A stretch of DNA of 39,767 nucleotides from Gammaproteobacteria bacterium (GTDB taxonomy: Bacteria > Pseudomonadota > Gammaproteobacteria > Arenicellales > Poriferihabitantaceae). Each line of letters starts with the position of its first letter. Within the stretch, counting starts at the first letter, position 1. Made by a program: the position numbers and the translations under genes. The notes below the pieces were generated by a model. It worked only from the letters and a program-made list of their open reading frames with translations, was not told where the DNA came from and did not search any database. This document shows, in pieces, positions 26,215 through 34,311 of this stretch. The stretch lies in the NCBI GenBank assembly GCA_011523765.1, contig WTGA01000146.1:1-39767 (forward strand), read 5' to 3'.

Positions 26215-26928
26215 TCATCCATCCAGCCATAACGGCAATGGTTCACCGGGAGTGACCCCGGTCTCAGTGTGCACGAGGCGAAGAGCAAGAATCTCAACCC
26301 CCCGGTCCTGCGCTTCCAACAGCGTCTGGTGGTAGGCGGGATCAATATCAGCGGCAATGCCAAGGGAATTGCCTTCCGGGCGATTGACCGCAAACAGAAT
26401 GACTCCCCTGTGACCCTGCTGGACTGCATGCTGCAACAGTTGCAGGTGTTTTCTGCCCCGTACCGTGACGGCATCCGGAAACAACACCCTGCCGTCCCGA
26501 AACAGCGTTGCATTCTTGATTTCAAGGTAACAATCCGGCCGACGGTTGCCGGACAACCTGAAATCGAAGCGGGATTTTTCGAAACCCTCCTGGAAATAGG
26601 CCGGTTCAGATTTCAACTCCCTGTACCCGTGAAAAGCGGGAATGGCATTTTCTTCGATGAAACTGCGAATGAACTGGTTGACCCGGGCGGTATTCACCCC
26701 GACCCAGCCTGCTCCCATGTCCACCCGCTCCAGCGTCCATTTCAATTTGCGTTTCGGGTTGTCGCTGGCACTGACCTGGGCGGCAGCACCGGGAGACCAG
26801 CACCCGGTCATAGCCCCGGTGTTAGGGCAGTGTGCGGTTACCCTTTCACCAGTGGCCAATTCGACATCCGCAAGAAAACGCTTGTACCGGGAAAGGATAC
26901 GGCCGTCAAAGAGCGGAGGCAGCCTCAA
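26215..26928 (-). CDS. sfsA: SfsA family protein (sugar fermentation stimulation, nuclease-like)
   Basis: A 237-residue SfsA protein, close to the E. coli length. Landmarks: RYKRFLADVEL near the start, HCPNTGAMTGC, the ERVDMGAGWVGVNT segment, SRFDFRL, RPDCYLEIKNATL (PD-(D/E)xK-like nuclease core) and DAVTVRGRKHLQLL. SfsA was found through maltose-gene expression; an N-terminal OB-like fold and a nuclease-like core are known from the family. The start is a TTG at 26928 that overlaps the TGA of the upstream phosphatase by two bases, with GGAG seven bases ahead. The longer frame to 27033 runs inside the phosphatase gene. Confidence 0.88.
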   Translation of the reverse strand: MRLPPLFDGRILSRYKRFLADVELATGERVTAHCPNTGAMTGCWSPGAAAQVSASDNPKRKLKWTLERVDMGAGWVGVNTARVNQFIRSFIEENAIPAFHGYRELKSEPAYFQEGFEKSRFDFRLSGNRRPDCYLEIKNATLFRDGRVLFPDAVTVRGRKHLQLLQHAVQQGHRGVILFAVNRPEGNSLGIAADIDPAYHQTLLEAQDRGVEILALRLVHTETGVTPGEPLPLWLDG

Positions 26929-27395
26929 GAGACCACTCCCTGCTTCCGGGAGTTTGCGGCTTTCAATACCGGCCAGGGCGGGTCGCAGTCCCTCGCCGTT
27001 GTGACCCGTTTCATCGCCTCCTCCAGGCCGCACCCCGACCAGGCCAAATACCCAGCAACGATGACTGGTGAGCGTTGCTTGCCGGCAGTGCAGTGCACAT
27101 AGACCCGATGCCGGTTTGCAATGATTTCCGCCAGAAGGTCCACAGCCGCCGGGAGCTTTTGCAGGAGATCATCGTCGTCATAGTCGAATATTCCAAAATG
27201 ATACACGGCCATTTCCATCTCAAGGTAGCACTGCTGCATTTTGGGCCAGTCAATTTCAAGCTTTGCAATATCCTCCTGTGACTGCAGATTGAGCACAGCG
27301 GTCAGACCCGCCCGCTTCAGGCATCGGATGTCGTGACCGCTCACGGGACATGTCCCGACAAAAATATTGTCCACAATTTTGTCAAAGCTGATCAT
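26925..27395 (-). CDS. Dual-specificity phosphatase, SEX4/laforin-like
   Basis: A 156-residue cysteine phosphatase. The P-loop is HCTAGKQRSP (101-110) with nucleophile C102 and R108; the candidate general acid lies in FDYDDDDL (D71 or D73). The segments GLTAVLNLQSQED and the C-terminal RDCDPPWPVLKAA resemble the phosphoglucan phosphatases SEX4 and laforin more than tyrosine phosphatases. No carbohydrate-binding module is attached. A glucan or small phosphoester substrate is possible but unproven. Start at 27395 (ATGATCAGCTTTG). The next gene, sfsA, starts inside its stop codon, so the pair is translationally coupled. Confidence 0.85.
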   Translation of the reverse strand: MISFDKIVDNIFVGTCPVSGHDIRCLKRAGLTAVLNLQSQEDIAKLEIDWPKMQQCYLEMEMAVYHFGIFDYDDDDLLQKLPAAVDLLAEIIANRHRVYVHCTAGKQRSPVIVAGYLAWSGCGLEEAMKRVTTARDCDPPWPVLKAANSRKQGVVS

Positions 27396-27968
27396 ACTGT
27401 CAATAATGGTCCGAAAGGACTTCCGCCGTCATGGTGCCCCTGTGCATTGTCCAGGCTTGTCTCCATCCGTTCCTGCTGCGTAAATGCCCGAACTGGTCCC
27501 GCCCTGTCCTGCCTGGTTCCGCCGAGTTTATCCCAAACCGACCGGGTATCGTAGATTCCACACACAGGCTGTGCGCGATTTCCGGGGCAGCAAAAGAGGT
27601 CCTGTCTCCCCGCGTCAAACCCGAAATCCCCCAAAACGGTCCATTCCCCGATTCACCATCAATACGTTTACAAAGGAACTTGAATCCAATACCATCCGAA
27701 TCAGCAATGCAGCCCAAGACATGGCCGGGCCGTGTGTTCGCGGAAGGGCTTTCGAGTTGATGAAGCACGAAAAAATGTATTGCACTGCCTGGGGAACCCG
27801 GAACTGTCCGACAACCTCTTGGGGGGTAAAACGGTGGATCACGGTGAACACAATCAAAAACCGAAAAAGCATGACTGCAGTGAAACAGCTCCCGGCGGGC
27901 AGGCGGGATTTTGGGGTCCATTGCGGAATGGCATTTCCAGTATCCTCCATTTTCCACGGGAACCCTAA
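27396..27968. other. 573-base divergent gap between the phosphatase and mlaA
   Basis: No convincing gene. Open frames on both strands span much of it, but their products are irregular, Pro/Arg/Cys-rich and match nothing I know. A short stem with a GNRA-type loop (GTCC-GAAA-GGAC, about 27409-27420) sits just upstream of the phosphatase start. A decayed gene or a long regulatory region are both possible. Confidence 0.4.
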
Positions 27969-28730
27969 ATGAAAATTTTCAATCAGCCGTTCACAACGCT
28001 GGCAATGCTGGTCCTGGTGTTGCTGATGACGGGCTGTGCCACTTCCGGAAGCCCGGTTGAACAGAACGACCCATTCGAAAGGTTCAATCGCGCCGTGCTG
28101 GAATTCAACATTGAGTCAGACCGCATACTGCTGAAGCCTGTTGCGGAGGCCTATGACCACCTCCTGCCAAAGCCGGTAAAAACCGGGGTCAATAATTTCT
28201 TCTCGAATCTCTGGGAGCCGATGACCATTGCCAATGATCTCCTGCAGGGAAAAATTGGTTATGCGGCCCGGGATACCTCGCGCTTCGTTGTGAACAGCAC
28301 AATCGGCCTGTTTGGAATTCTGGATATCGCCAAGGGCATGAACCTGCCCCGCCGCAAGGAAGATTTTGGACAAACGCTGGCGGTCTGGGGCGTCCCCGAA
28401 GGACCCTATCTGGTGCTCCCCTTGCTGGGGCCGAGTAATTTGCGGGATGCCGCAGGCCTGGTCCCGCAATACCAGTACGGGGATCCGGTGGCCCGGCTTG
28501 ATTCGTCTGAAAGGCTGTATGCGACGGGCCTCAGGCTGGTGGACACGCGGTCCAGAAACCTGGATGCAGAAGAGATTCTTGAACTGCAGCCGGACAAGTA
28601 CCTGTTTCTCAGGGAAACCTACCGGTCCGGACGGGAAAACCTGATTCATGACGGCAATCCACCGGCTGACAGTGGCGGGGATTCCGAAGACGGGTTGATC
28701 GATCAATTACTGGAAGATGAACAACAATAG
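27969..28730 (+). CDS. mlaA: Outer-membrane lipid asymmetry lipoprotein MlaA (VacJ)
   Basis: A 253-residue lipoprotein. The signal peptide ends in a lipobox LMTGC with the lipidated cysteine at C23. The MlaA landmarks follow: DPFERFNRAVLEFN, NNFFSNLWEPMTIANDLLQGK, STIGLFGILDIAKGMNLPRRKEDFGQTLAVWGV and GPYLVLPLLGPSNLRDAAG. MlaA sits in the outer membrane with porins and removes phospholipids from the outer leaflet, passing them to MlaC. The rest of the mla operon is not here. The stop (TAG) is directly followed by the apaH start codon. Confidence 0.93.
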   Translation: MKIFNQPFTTLAMLVLVLLMTGCATSGSPVEQNDPFERFNRAVLEFNIESDRILLKPVAEAYDHLLPKPVKTGVNNFFSNLWEPMTIANDLLQGKIGYAARDTSRFVVNSTIGLFGILDIAKGMNLPRRKEDFGQTLAVWGVPEGPYLVLPLLGPSNLRDAAGLVPQYQYGDPVARLDSSERLYATGLRLVDTRSRNLDAEEILELQPDKYLFLRETYRSGRENLIHDGNPPADSGGDSEDGLIDQLLEDEQQ

Positions 28731-29582
28731 ATGGCGGTCTATGCAGTTGGAGATGTGCAGGGTTGTATTTACCCTTTCGAAAAGCTTCTCGAAAAAATAA
28801 AATTCGATCCCGGCAGTGACAAACTCTGGTTGACCGGAGACCTGGTCAACCGTGGCCCGAACTCGCTTGCGACACTGAGGCTGGTCAAAAGTCTCGGGAA
28901 AAGTGCCGTCACCGTGTTGGGCAATCACGATCTTCTGTTGCTTGCCATCACCGAGAAAATCAAACGCAATCGCAAGGGCGACACCCTGCAAAGAATTTCC
29001 AGGGCAGAGGATATCGCAGAATTGACAGACTGGTTGAGACGACGGCCCCTGGTCCATTGTGACCGGGATTTGAGGATCATCATGGTGCACGCCGGCGTGT
29101 ACCCGGGGTGGTCCCGCAAACAGTTGCTGGAATATGCCGGCGAAGCGGAAAAAACCCTGCAGGGCAAGAAATACAGAAAATACCTGAAACGCATGTATGG
29201 GCAAACCCCCTTGCGCTGGAACAAGAACCTGGGTGGATGGGAGCGCAAGCGGTTCATTCTCAACACCTTGACCAGGATGCGGTATTGTGACCGGAACCGA
29301 AGACTCAATTTCAAACAGAAGGGGCCGCCTGGCAGCCAGCCAAAGCGATTTGTACCCTGGTTTGACCATCCCGACCTGAAATGCGGGAAATGGAGAATTG
29401 TATTTGGCCACTGGTCATCCCTGGGATACTGGCAACGTGGGAACCTGATCAGCCTGGACAGCGGCTGCGTCTGGGGCGGCAAACTGACGGCCGTACAACT
29501 GGATGCCGACCAGACCGCACCCAAAACCTCGGTGGGGTGTAAAGCCTGGATCAACACCCATCCTTTCACCACTTTCCGGTAG
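28731..29582 (+). CDS. apaH: Symmetrical bis(5'-nucleosyl)-tetraphosphatase
   Basis: A 283-residue ApaH, cleaving Ap4A into two ADP. Metallophosphoesterase motifs are in order: VGDVQGC, TGDLVNRGPNS, GNHDLLLL, MVHAGVYPGW and FGHWSSLG. The C-terminal LDSGCVWGGKLTAVQLD is characteristic of ApaH. Start ATG at 28731 touches the mlaA stop codon, so the two are probably translationally coupled. In E. coli apaH lies with rsmA/pdxA instead, so this mlaA-apaH pairing is a local arrangement. Confidence 0.93.
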   Translation: MAVYAVGDVQGCIYPFEKLLEKIKFDPGSDKLWLTGDLVNRGPNSLATLRLVKSLGKSAVTVLGNHDLLLLAITEKIKRNRKGDTLQRISRAEDIAELTDWLRRRPLVHCDRDLRIIMVHAGVYPGWSRKQLLEYAGEAEKTLQGKKYRKYLKRMYGQTPLRWNKNLGGWERKRFILNTLTRMRYCDRNRRLNFKQKGPPGSQPKRFVPWFDHPDLKCGKWRIVFGHWSSLGYWQRGNLISLDSGCVWGGKLTAVQLDADQTAPKTSVGCKAWINTHPFTTFR

Positions 29583-29652
29583 TGGCAACCCCATTTATCC
29601 CCGTCCCTGCCGTTGCCGATCATCCCTGCATCACCACAACGAATGCCCGCCC

Positions 29653-30936
29653 ATGCCAAAACCAGTTGACCGCCTCATAGATTTCATTGCACGCTCTCCA
29701 ACCCCCTATCATGCGGTTGAAAACCTGGCTGGAAGACTGGACCAGGCGGGTTACGAACGGCTGGAGGAACGCGACACCTGGTCGAAACTCGCTCCGGGAA
29801 AATATTATCTGAGCCGGAACGGGTCTTCACTGATCGCGATAAAGCTGTCGAATTCTCCCGCCCGGAATGGTTTCAGGCTGATCGGAGCGCACACGGACAG
29901 CCCCTGCCTGAAGATAAAACCCAATGCAATCAGCGTCAATCACGGGTACTCCAAATTCGGGATTGAAGTTTACGGCGGCGTACTGCTGAATCCCTGGTTT
30001 GACCGCGACCTCGGGATGGCTGGCCGCGTTACGGTGGGGCTGAAAAATGGCGGGATCAGGAATTTGCTGGTCAACATTGATCATCCCATTGCGTTCGTGC
30101 CCAGCCTGGCCATTCACCTGGACCGTGAAGCCAATGATCATCGAAGCATTAACAAGCAAAAGCACCTGCCGGCGGTATTGGGTCGAACGGATGCGGAAGA
30201 AATGGATTTCAAACCCATCCTTGCCGAACAGCTCAAGAAACAGCATGCACACCAGGCCTTTGAATCCATTCTCGGGTTTGAGCTTTCATTGTATGATTGC
30301 CAGAAACCATCGCTGGTAGGCCTGAACCAGGAGTTTGTGGCCTCAGCCAGACTGGACAACCTGCTGAGTTGCCACGCCGCCGTTGAAGCGCTGCTTCAGT
30401 CCGGAAACACCAGCAACCAGGTGGTTGTGCTCAATGACCATGAAGAGGTCGGAAGCGGTTCAACCAGCGGAGCAGAAGGCCCGTTTCTTTCCTCCACACT
30501 GTCCAGATTGTGCGGCAGTACGCTGCAGCAGGCCCTTTCCCACTCCATGCTGGTTTCCGCCGACAATGCCCACGGTGTCCACCCCAACTATCCTGAGGTC
30601 CACGAACCGGCGCACCAGCCGCTGATCAACAACGGACCGGTAATCAAGATCAATCACAACCAGCGCTATGCCACGAACAGCGAAACCGAAGCCGTGTTCA
30701 AAGCGGCCTGCGAAATGGCCGATGTCCCCTGCCAATCCATCGTCGTCCGGTCAGATATGGGCTGCGGGTCCACCATCGGACCCATTACGGCAACCCGGCT
30801 CGGGGTGCGAACGGTGGATGTGGGCGTTCCGCAGTTGGCCATGCACTCGATCAGGGAACTGGCCGGTGTCCAGGACCTGGGGTATCTGTGCAAGGCTCTG
30901 GCAGAATTTCTTCAGTACGAAGAATGGCCGTTCTGA
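29653..30936 (+). CDS. apeB: M18 family aminopeptidase
   Basis: A 427-residue zinc aminopeptidase of family M18 (aspartyl aminopeptidase-like). Landmarks: SPTPYHAVEN near the start, the metal-binding GAHTDSPCLKIKP, LNPWFDRDLGMAGRV, LNDHEEVGSGS (catalytic Glu and metal Glu), SADNAHGVHPNYPE and DMGCGSTIGP. It releases N-terminal acidic or other residues from peptides in the cytosol as a large oligomer. The ATG at 29653 matches the family N-terminus (PVDRLIDFI); an upstream in-frame start would run inside apaH. It converges on the GluQRS gene, with four bases between the stops. Confidence 0.93.
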   Translation: MPKPVDRLIDFIARSPTPYHAVENLAGRLDQAGYERLEERDTWSKLAPGKYYLSRNGSSLIAIKLSNSPARNGFRLIGAHTDSPCLKIKPNAISVNHGYSKFGIEVYGGVLLNPWFDRDLGMAGRVTVGLKNGGIRNLLVNIDHPIAFVPSLAIHLDREANDHRSINKQKHLPAVLGRTDAEEMDFKPILAEQLKKQHAHQAFESILGFELSLYDCQKPSLVGLNQEFVASARLDNLLSCHAAVEALLQSGNTSNQVVVLNDHEEVGSGSTSGAEGPFLSSTLSRLCGSTLQQALSHSMLVSADNAHGVHPNYPEVHEPAHQPLINNGPVIKINHNQRYATNSETEAVFKAACEMADVPCQSIVVRSDMGCGSTIGPITATRLGVRTVDVGVPQLAMHSIRELAGVQDLGYLCKALAEFLQYEEWPF

Positions 30937-30940
30937 CGGG

Positions 30941-31936
30941 TCAGCATTGCCACTGCCCGGCTGTTTTGCCTGTCCGGAGGCAACGAAGGGCTTCCTGAAA
31001 CCCGGTTGAATCCAGGCTGGCGAGCAATTCCTGCGTGCTCAACGGACCGGGTTGGTCGATCAGGCCCAGGGGATAGGCGAATTCACCGATCAATTGAGGA
31101 GCGGTCTTGCCCGCTGACTGCCATTGTTCAAGGGAGTCGGACCCGTCCCGCTTGGACATTCTCCTGTTCCGGAAATCGTACACCAGCGGCATGTGCCAGA
31201 AACGCGGTTTGCTGAAACCCAGATCCGATATCAGGGCAATTTGCCGGTGGGTGGAAGACAGGAGGTCCGCTCCACGCACCACATCGCTTACCCCCATCAA
31301 ACCATCATCGACAACCGTGGTCAGTTGATAGGCGAATTGGCCGTCCTTCCTTTTCACCACAAAATCTCCCGCATCCGTCGCAAGGTCCTGTTCCTGTCTT
31401 CCGCGGACGAGATCGTCAAACACGATTTTCCGGTCGCCGACACAATATCTCCAGGACAGGGGTTTCTTGTCATCCGGATTGGCCGTCTGGTGTCCTCCCG
31501 GGTAGAGATTGGCCCGGCAGGTCCCCGGATACGGCTGATTCCGGTCGCCCGGATGGGGTGCCCCGACCGCCAGGGCAATGTCCTTGCGCGAACAGAAACA
31601 CGCAAAGATCTTTTTGCGCTTTCCCAGCATGTCCAACGCCTGCGCATAATACCGGGTACGCTGACTTTGCAGGTAAGGACCATATGCACCGCCCACATCG
31701 GGTCCTTCATCCCAGTCCAGTCCCATCCAGGCGAGGTCTTCCAGTATCTGCTGTTGGGCGCCTGGCCGGATACGGGGCTGGTCGAGGTCATCCATCCGCA
31801 GGATGAACCGGCCACCCATCAGACGGGCCTGTAGCCACGCGAGCAGTGCCGTCTGGAGATTTCCGAGGTGAAGCCGGCCGGTGGGACTGGGGGCATAACG
31901 ACCGCATGCCGCGGACCCCTGGCAGTTACTGTCCAC
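30941..31936 (-). CDS. gluQ: Glutamyl-queuosine tRNA(Asp) synthetase (GluQRS)
   Basis: A 331-residue truncated glutamyl-tRNA synthetase paralogue without the anticodon-binding domain. It carries APSPTGRLHLGNL (15-27, HIGH-like), FACFCSRKDI with YPGTC (zinc site), the DDLVRG segment, and RRMSKRDGSDSL (KMSKS-like). It attaches glutamate to the queuosine base at position 34 of tRNA(Asp). E. coli keeps it with dksA; here it stands alone. Start at 31936 (ATGGACAGTAACTGC). Confidence 0.92.
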   Translation of the reverse strand: MDSNCQGSAACGRYAPSPTGRLHLGNLQTALLAWLQARLMGGRFILRMDDLDQPRIRPGAQQQILEDLAWMGLDWDEGPDVGGAYGPYLQSQRTRYYAQALDMLGKRKKIFACFCSRKDIALAVGAPHPGDRNQPYPGTCRANLYPGGHQTANPDDKKPLSWRYCVGDRKIVFDDLVRGRQEQDLATDAGDFVVKRKDGQFAYQLTTVVDDGLMGVSDVVRGADLLSSTHRQIALISDLGFSKPRFWHMPLVYDFRNRRMSKRDGSDSLEQWQSAGKTAPQLIGEFAYPLGLIDQPGPLSTQELLASLDSTGFQEALRCLRTGKTAGQWQC

Positions 31937-31998
31937 AGATCATATCATCCGCAATGGCTACATTTGTTCATGACTCAGTATTGACTTGTTTTACATGC

Positions 31999-32598
31999 TC
32001 AAAAAAAATCCCTCCAGTCATCTCCTTGGGACACATCTTTGGGAAGAGTCGGGTCGACCTCTTCTAATGCCTCCCCGTTGTGCAAGGCTCGCACAAAAGC
32101 TTCGCCGTAGGGCGAAATTCCGACAAGAAATTGGTTTCTAAATTCGTCCTTAAATTTAAATTGGCCAACACCCGTATCCACACTTACCTTTGTTTTTCCG
32201 TGTGAAAGCTTCACATCGATAATCAGCAGGATACCATCCTTTATTGCATTTGACAGTTGTATGTCCGCACCGGGACCAAGCAGGATGAGCTTTCGGTCGA
32301 TGATGTGTTCAAATACTCTCCTTTCGAAATCGTTGTAGCGATTATTCAGTACATTTAGATTATTTTTGTATTGCTGCAAGGCGTTTCGGCTAATATGTTC
32401 TCTTTCCTGCAGGGCATGGCAGTTTGCACACAGAACAATTAAGTTTTCCGCTGAATGGTCTTTGGATTCAGCCCAAGGCACTATATGAGCGATTTCTATG
32501 GGCGTAGCAGTACGGCAGGTCGGTATGCTGCACCGATGACCTGATTCTACCAAAACCAAATCCTTGATTCTTTGGGGAATTGCCGGTCTTCCAGTCAC
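31999..32598 (-). CDS. HNH endonuclease at the end of the R-M operon
   Basis: A 199-residue protein. The N-terminal HNH finger is clear: C23 and C28 (HRCSIPTCR), H38 (IEIAHIVPW), N52 (ENLIVLC), C57, C60 and H61 (CANCHAL). The C-terminal 100 residues are not assigned; the IIDVKLSHGKTKVSVDTGVG strand-rich stretch might be a sensor or binding region. The gene starts with GTG and overlaps the EcoRII-like nuclease stop by four bases (GTGA), so it is translated with it. It is visibly more AT-rich than the three R-M genes upstream, which suggests separate acquisition. It may be a second, possibly modification-dependent, nuclease; this is inference. Confidence 0.82.
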   Translation of the reverse strand: MTGRPAIPQRIKDLVLVESGHRCSIPTCRTATPIEIAHIVPWAESKDHSAENLIVLCANCHALQEREHISRNALQQYKNNLNVLNNRYNDFERRVFEHIIDRKLILLGPGADIQLSNAIKDGILLIIDVKLSHGKTKVSVDTGVGQFKFKDEFRNQFLVGISPYGEAFVRALHNGEALEEVDPTLPKDVSQGDDWRDFF

Positions 32599-33857
32599 TT
32601 GTAGCTACCTGCACGGACTCTCGCGTCCCGAATGAAATCCCCGAGATTCCAGAGCCAAGCCCGCTGGTCTTCCGTGTAACTGGCCTGGATCGATTCCGGA
32701 ACCACGAGTTGCAGGTCTGAATTCTCCATCTGGGCAGTCTGTGGCTCGGAGATTCCCGGCTCAAGTGTCAGCAGGTGCTTTCTCGGAATCTTCGATGCTT
32801 CGGCCAGTACCTGCCTCCAGCGGTCCTTGCAGGTGGACTTCGCTCCCAGCATGGTCAGACACGGGTGGCCGTGCGGTGCCGCCCGGTAGGCCTCAATGCC
32901 GGGAAACAGGAAGTCCGGTTTCTGGTTGTTCTCCGTTATTGCCCCACGGACATGCGCGACCCCGCAGGCCCGGAATACGGCCTCCAGGTGATTTTCCAGG
33001 GAATGGCCCATCCGCGATTTTCGCCTGTTCTGGACACTCAGGGAAAATTTCAGAAAACTGTCGACATCAATATCGTCATTATCCGGGGCGGTCCCCCGGC
33101 CTGGTCCAGGGGTTTCGGCCAGAAACCCTTTCCCAAGACGCGCCTCGACAATCTTCCGTTCAAGACGCCGGAACAGCGACCCCTCATGACTCAACCAGGC
33201 CACCAGCGCAGCATCGGGATCATCCTCGGCCCGTGCCTCGGGCAAGGTCAGACGGGCGAGGTCAGAAAACTCCCGGGTACTCGGAAACATCATGCCAAAC
33301 CTTTCGATGAGGGTATCCAGCTTGTCCGCCTCCGGGTCCTCGAATTCAATCCCGATTTCATCCAGAATGAAGCGGGCCGCAAAGTCCAGCTCCGATCCGT
33401 CATCAATGAACCCGCGCGACACGAAAGACCGTCCCTCCGGGTGCAATCCGAAAAGCCAAGAGAGCTGCCGTTCGCTGGTCGAGCCCCTGGAAGCGACGAT
33501 GAAGTACAGCAACCTGCGGTGGTCCATTGCCAGAAACAGGGTATCTCCTTCCCCCATGGCTTCCGTGACCGGATTGGAGGGATAGTACAGGCGCCATTCC
33601 GGCCTTCTGTGGGCCTGCTGTTTCCGCGCATCGTAATGGGTCGCGGTCCCTTCAGAAGTAAAGCCGTCCTGGTCCTGTCCCAGCCATACGTAAACCACAG
33701 TGAACTGTTCACGATGAACCTTGCCAAGGAACTGGTCCCGCATGTCCTGCGTGGTGCCGACTTCATGCTGGTTGGACCGGCCCGGGTCGGTATCCACGGC
33801 GGTCAGACGTTTTACGCCTACCCCCACAAAGTAGTCACTCAGCTGTCCGTATCTCAT
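32595..33857 (-). CDS. EcoRII-like type II restriction endonuclease
   Basis: A 420-residue type IIE restriction enzyme. The C-terminal catalytic domain matches EcoRII: NRRKSRMGHSLENHLE (277-292), AITENNQKPDFLFPG (306-320), LGAKSTCKDRWRQV (337-350, catalytic lysine K340 or K344) and LLTLEPGIS. The N-terminal 160 residues correspond to the EcoRII effector domain, which binds a second recognition site and releases autoinhibition. EcoRII cuts before CCWGG. The partner methylase is Dcm-like, so the same site is expected. The gene overlaps the vsr end by 23 bases, and its own stop overlaps the HNH start. EcoRII itself has 404 residues, so this looks full length. Confidence 0.92.
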   Translation of the reverse strand: MRYGQLSDYFVGVGVKRLTAVDTDPGRSNQHEVGTTQDMRDQFLGKVHREQFTVVYVWLGQDQDGFTSEGTATHYDARKQQAHRRPEWRLYYPSNPVTEAMGEGDTLFLAMDHRRLLYFIVASRGSTSERQLSWLFGLHPEGRSFVSRGFIDDGSELDFAARFILDEIGIEFEDPEADKLDTLIERFGMMFPSTREFSDLARLTLPEARAEDDPDAALVAWLSHEGSLFRRLERKIVEARLGKGFLAETPGPGRGTAPDNDDIDVDSFLKFSLSVQNRRKSRMGHSLENHLEAVFRACGVAHVRGAITENNQKPDFLFPGIEAYRAAPHGHPCLTMLGAKSTCKDRWRQVLAEASKIPRKHLLTLEPGISEPQTAQMENSDLQLVVPESIQASYTEDQRAWLWNLGDFIRDARVRAGSYK

Positions 33858-34308
33858 CGCCTCCCAGTACCAGTCCCGTTTCGTTCGAGTTCAACCAAGT
33901 CGCGCAATCTTCCGCAATGGCCTCCATCGACAGGCGGGTCCGTCCCTTGAGGGCGCATTCCCATATGATAGCCACCCGCCATCCACAGTCGGTCAGGGCC
34001 CGGTGATGCCGGTGGTCACGGGCAATGTTGGCAGTGATCTTCTGCCGCCAGAAATCCCGGCGGGTCTTCGGCCACCTGAACAGGTGGCAGCCGTGACCGT
34101 GCCAGAAGCATCCGTGAACTAGAATGACCGCCCGGTATCCCGGAAACACAACATCGGGTTTGCCCGGCAGGTCCTTCCGGTGCAGCCGGAAGCGGAACCC
34201 CTGACGATGCAATGCAGACCGGATTGCAAGCTCCGGTTGCGTGTTCTTGCCCCGGATTCCCGACATCATCCGGCTGCGGACTGCAGGGGTCACCCTGTCG
34301 GCGGACAT
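33835..34308 (-). CDS. vsr: Very short patch repair endonuclease Vsr
   Basis: A 157-residue Vsr nuclease. The segments RSRMMSGIRGKNTQPE, LPGKPDVVFPGYRAVILVHGCFWHGHGC (D52, W69, H70 and zinc-site cysteines) and RWPKTRRDFW are diagnostic. It nicks 5' of T in T:G mismatches made when 5-methylcytosine deaminates at CCWGG sites, starting short-patch repair. It starts three bases after the dcm stop and overlaps the restriction gene at its end. Vsr next to dcm is the classic arrangement; its placement between methylase and nuclease genes fits a solitary mobile R-M unit. Confidence 0.94.
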   Translation of the reverse strand: MSADRVTPAVRSRMMSGIRGKNTQPELAIRSALHRQGFRFRLHRKDLPGKPDVVFPGYRAVILVHGCFWHGHGCHLFRWPKTRRDFWRQKITANIARDHRHHRALTDCGWRVAIIWECALKGRTRLSMEAIAEDCATWLNSNETGLVLGGDEIRTAE

Positions 34309-34311
34309 GAA

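Noticed and set aside
27400..27957. Minus-strand 185-residue frame in the mlaA-phosphatase gap
   Set aside because: The product is Cys/Pro/Gly-rich without any motif, and competing frames of similar length exist on both strands.
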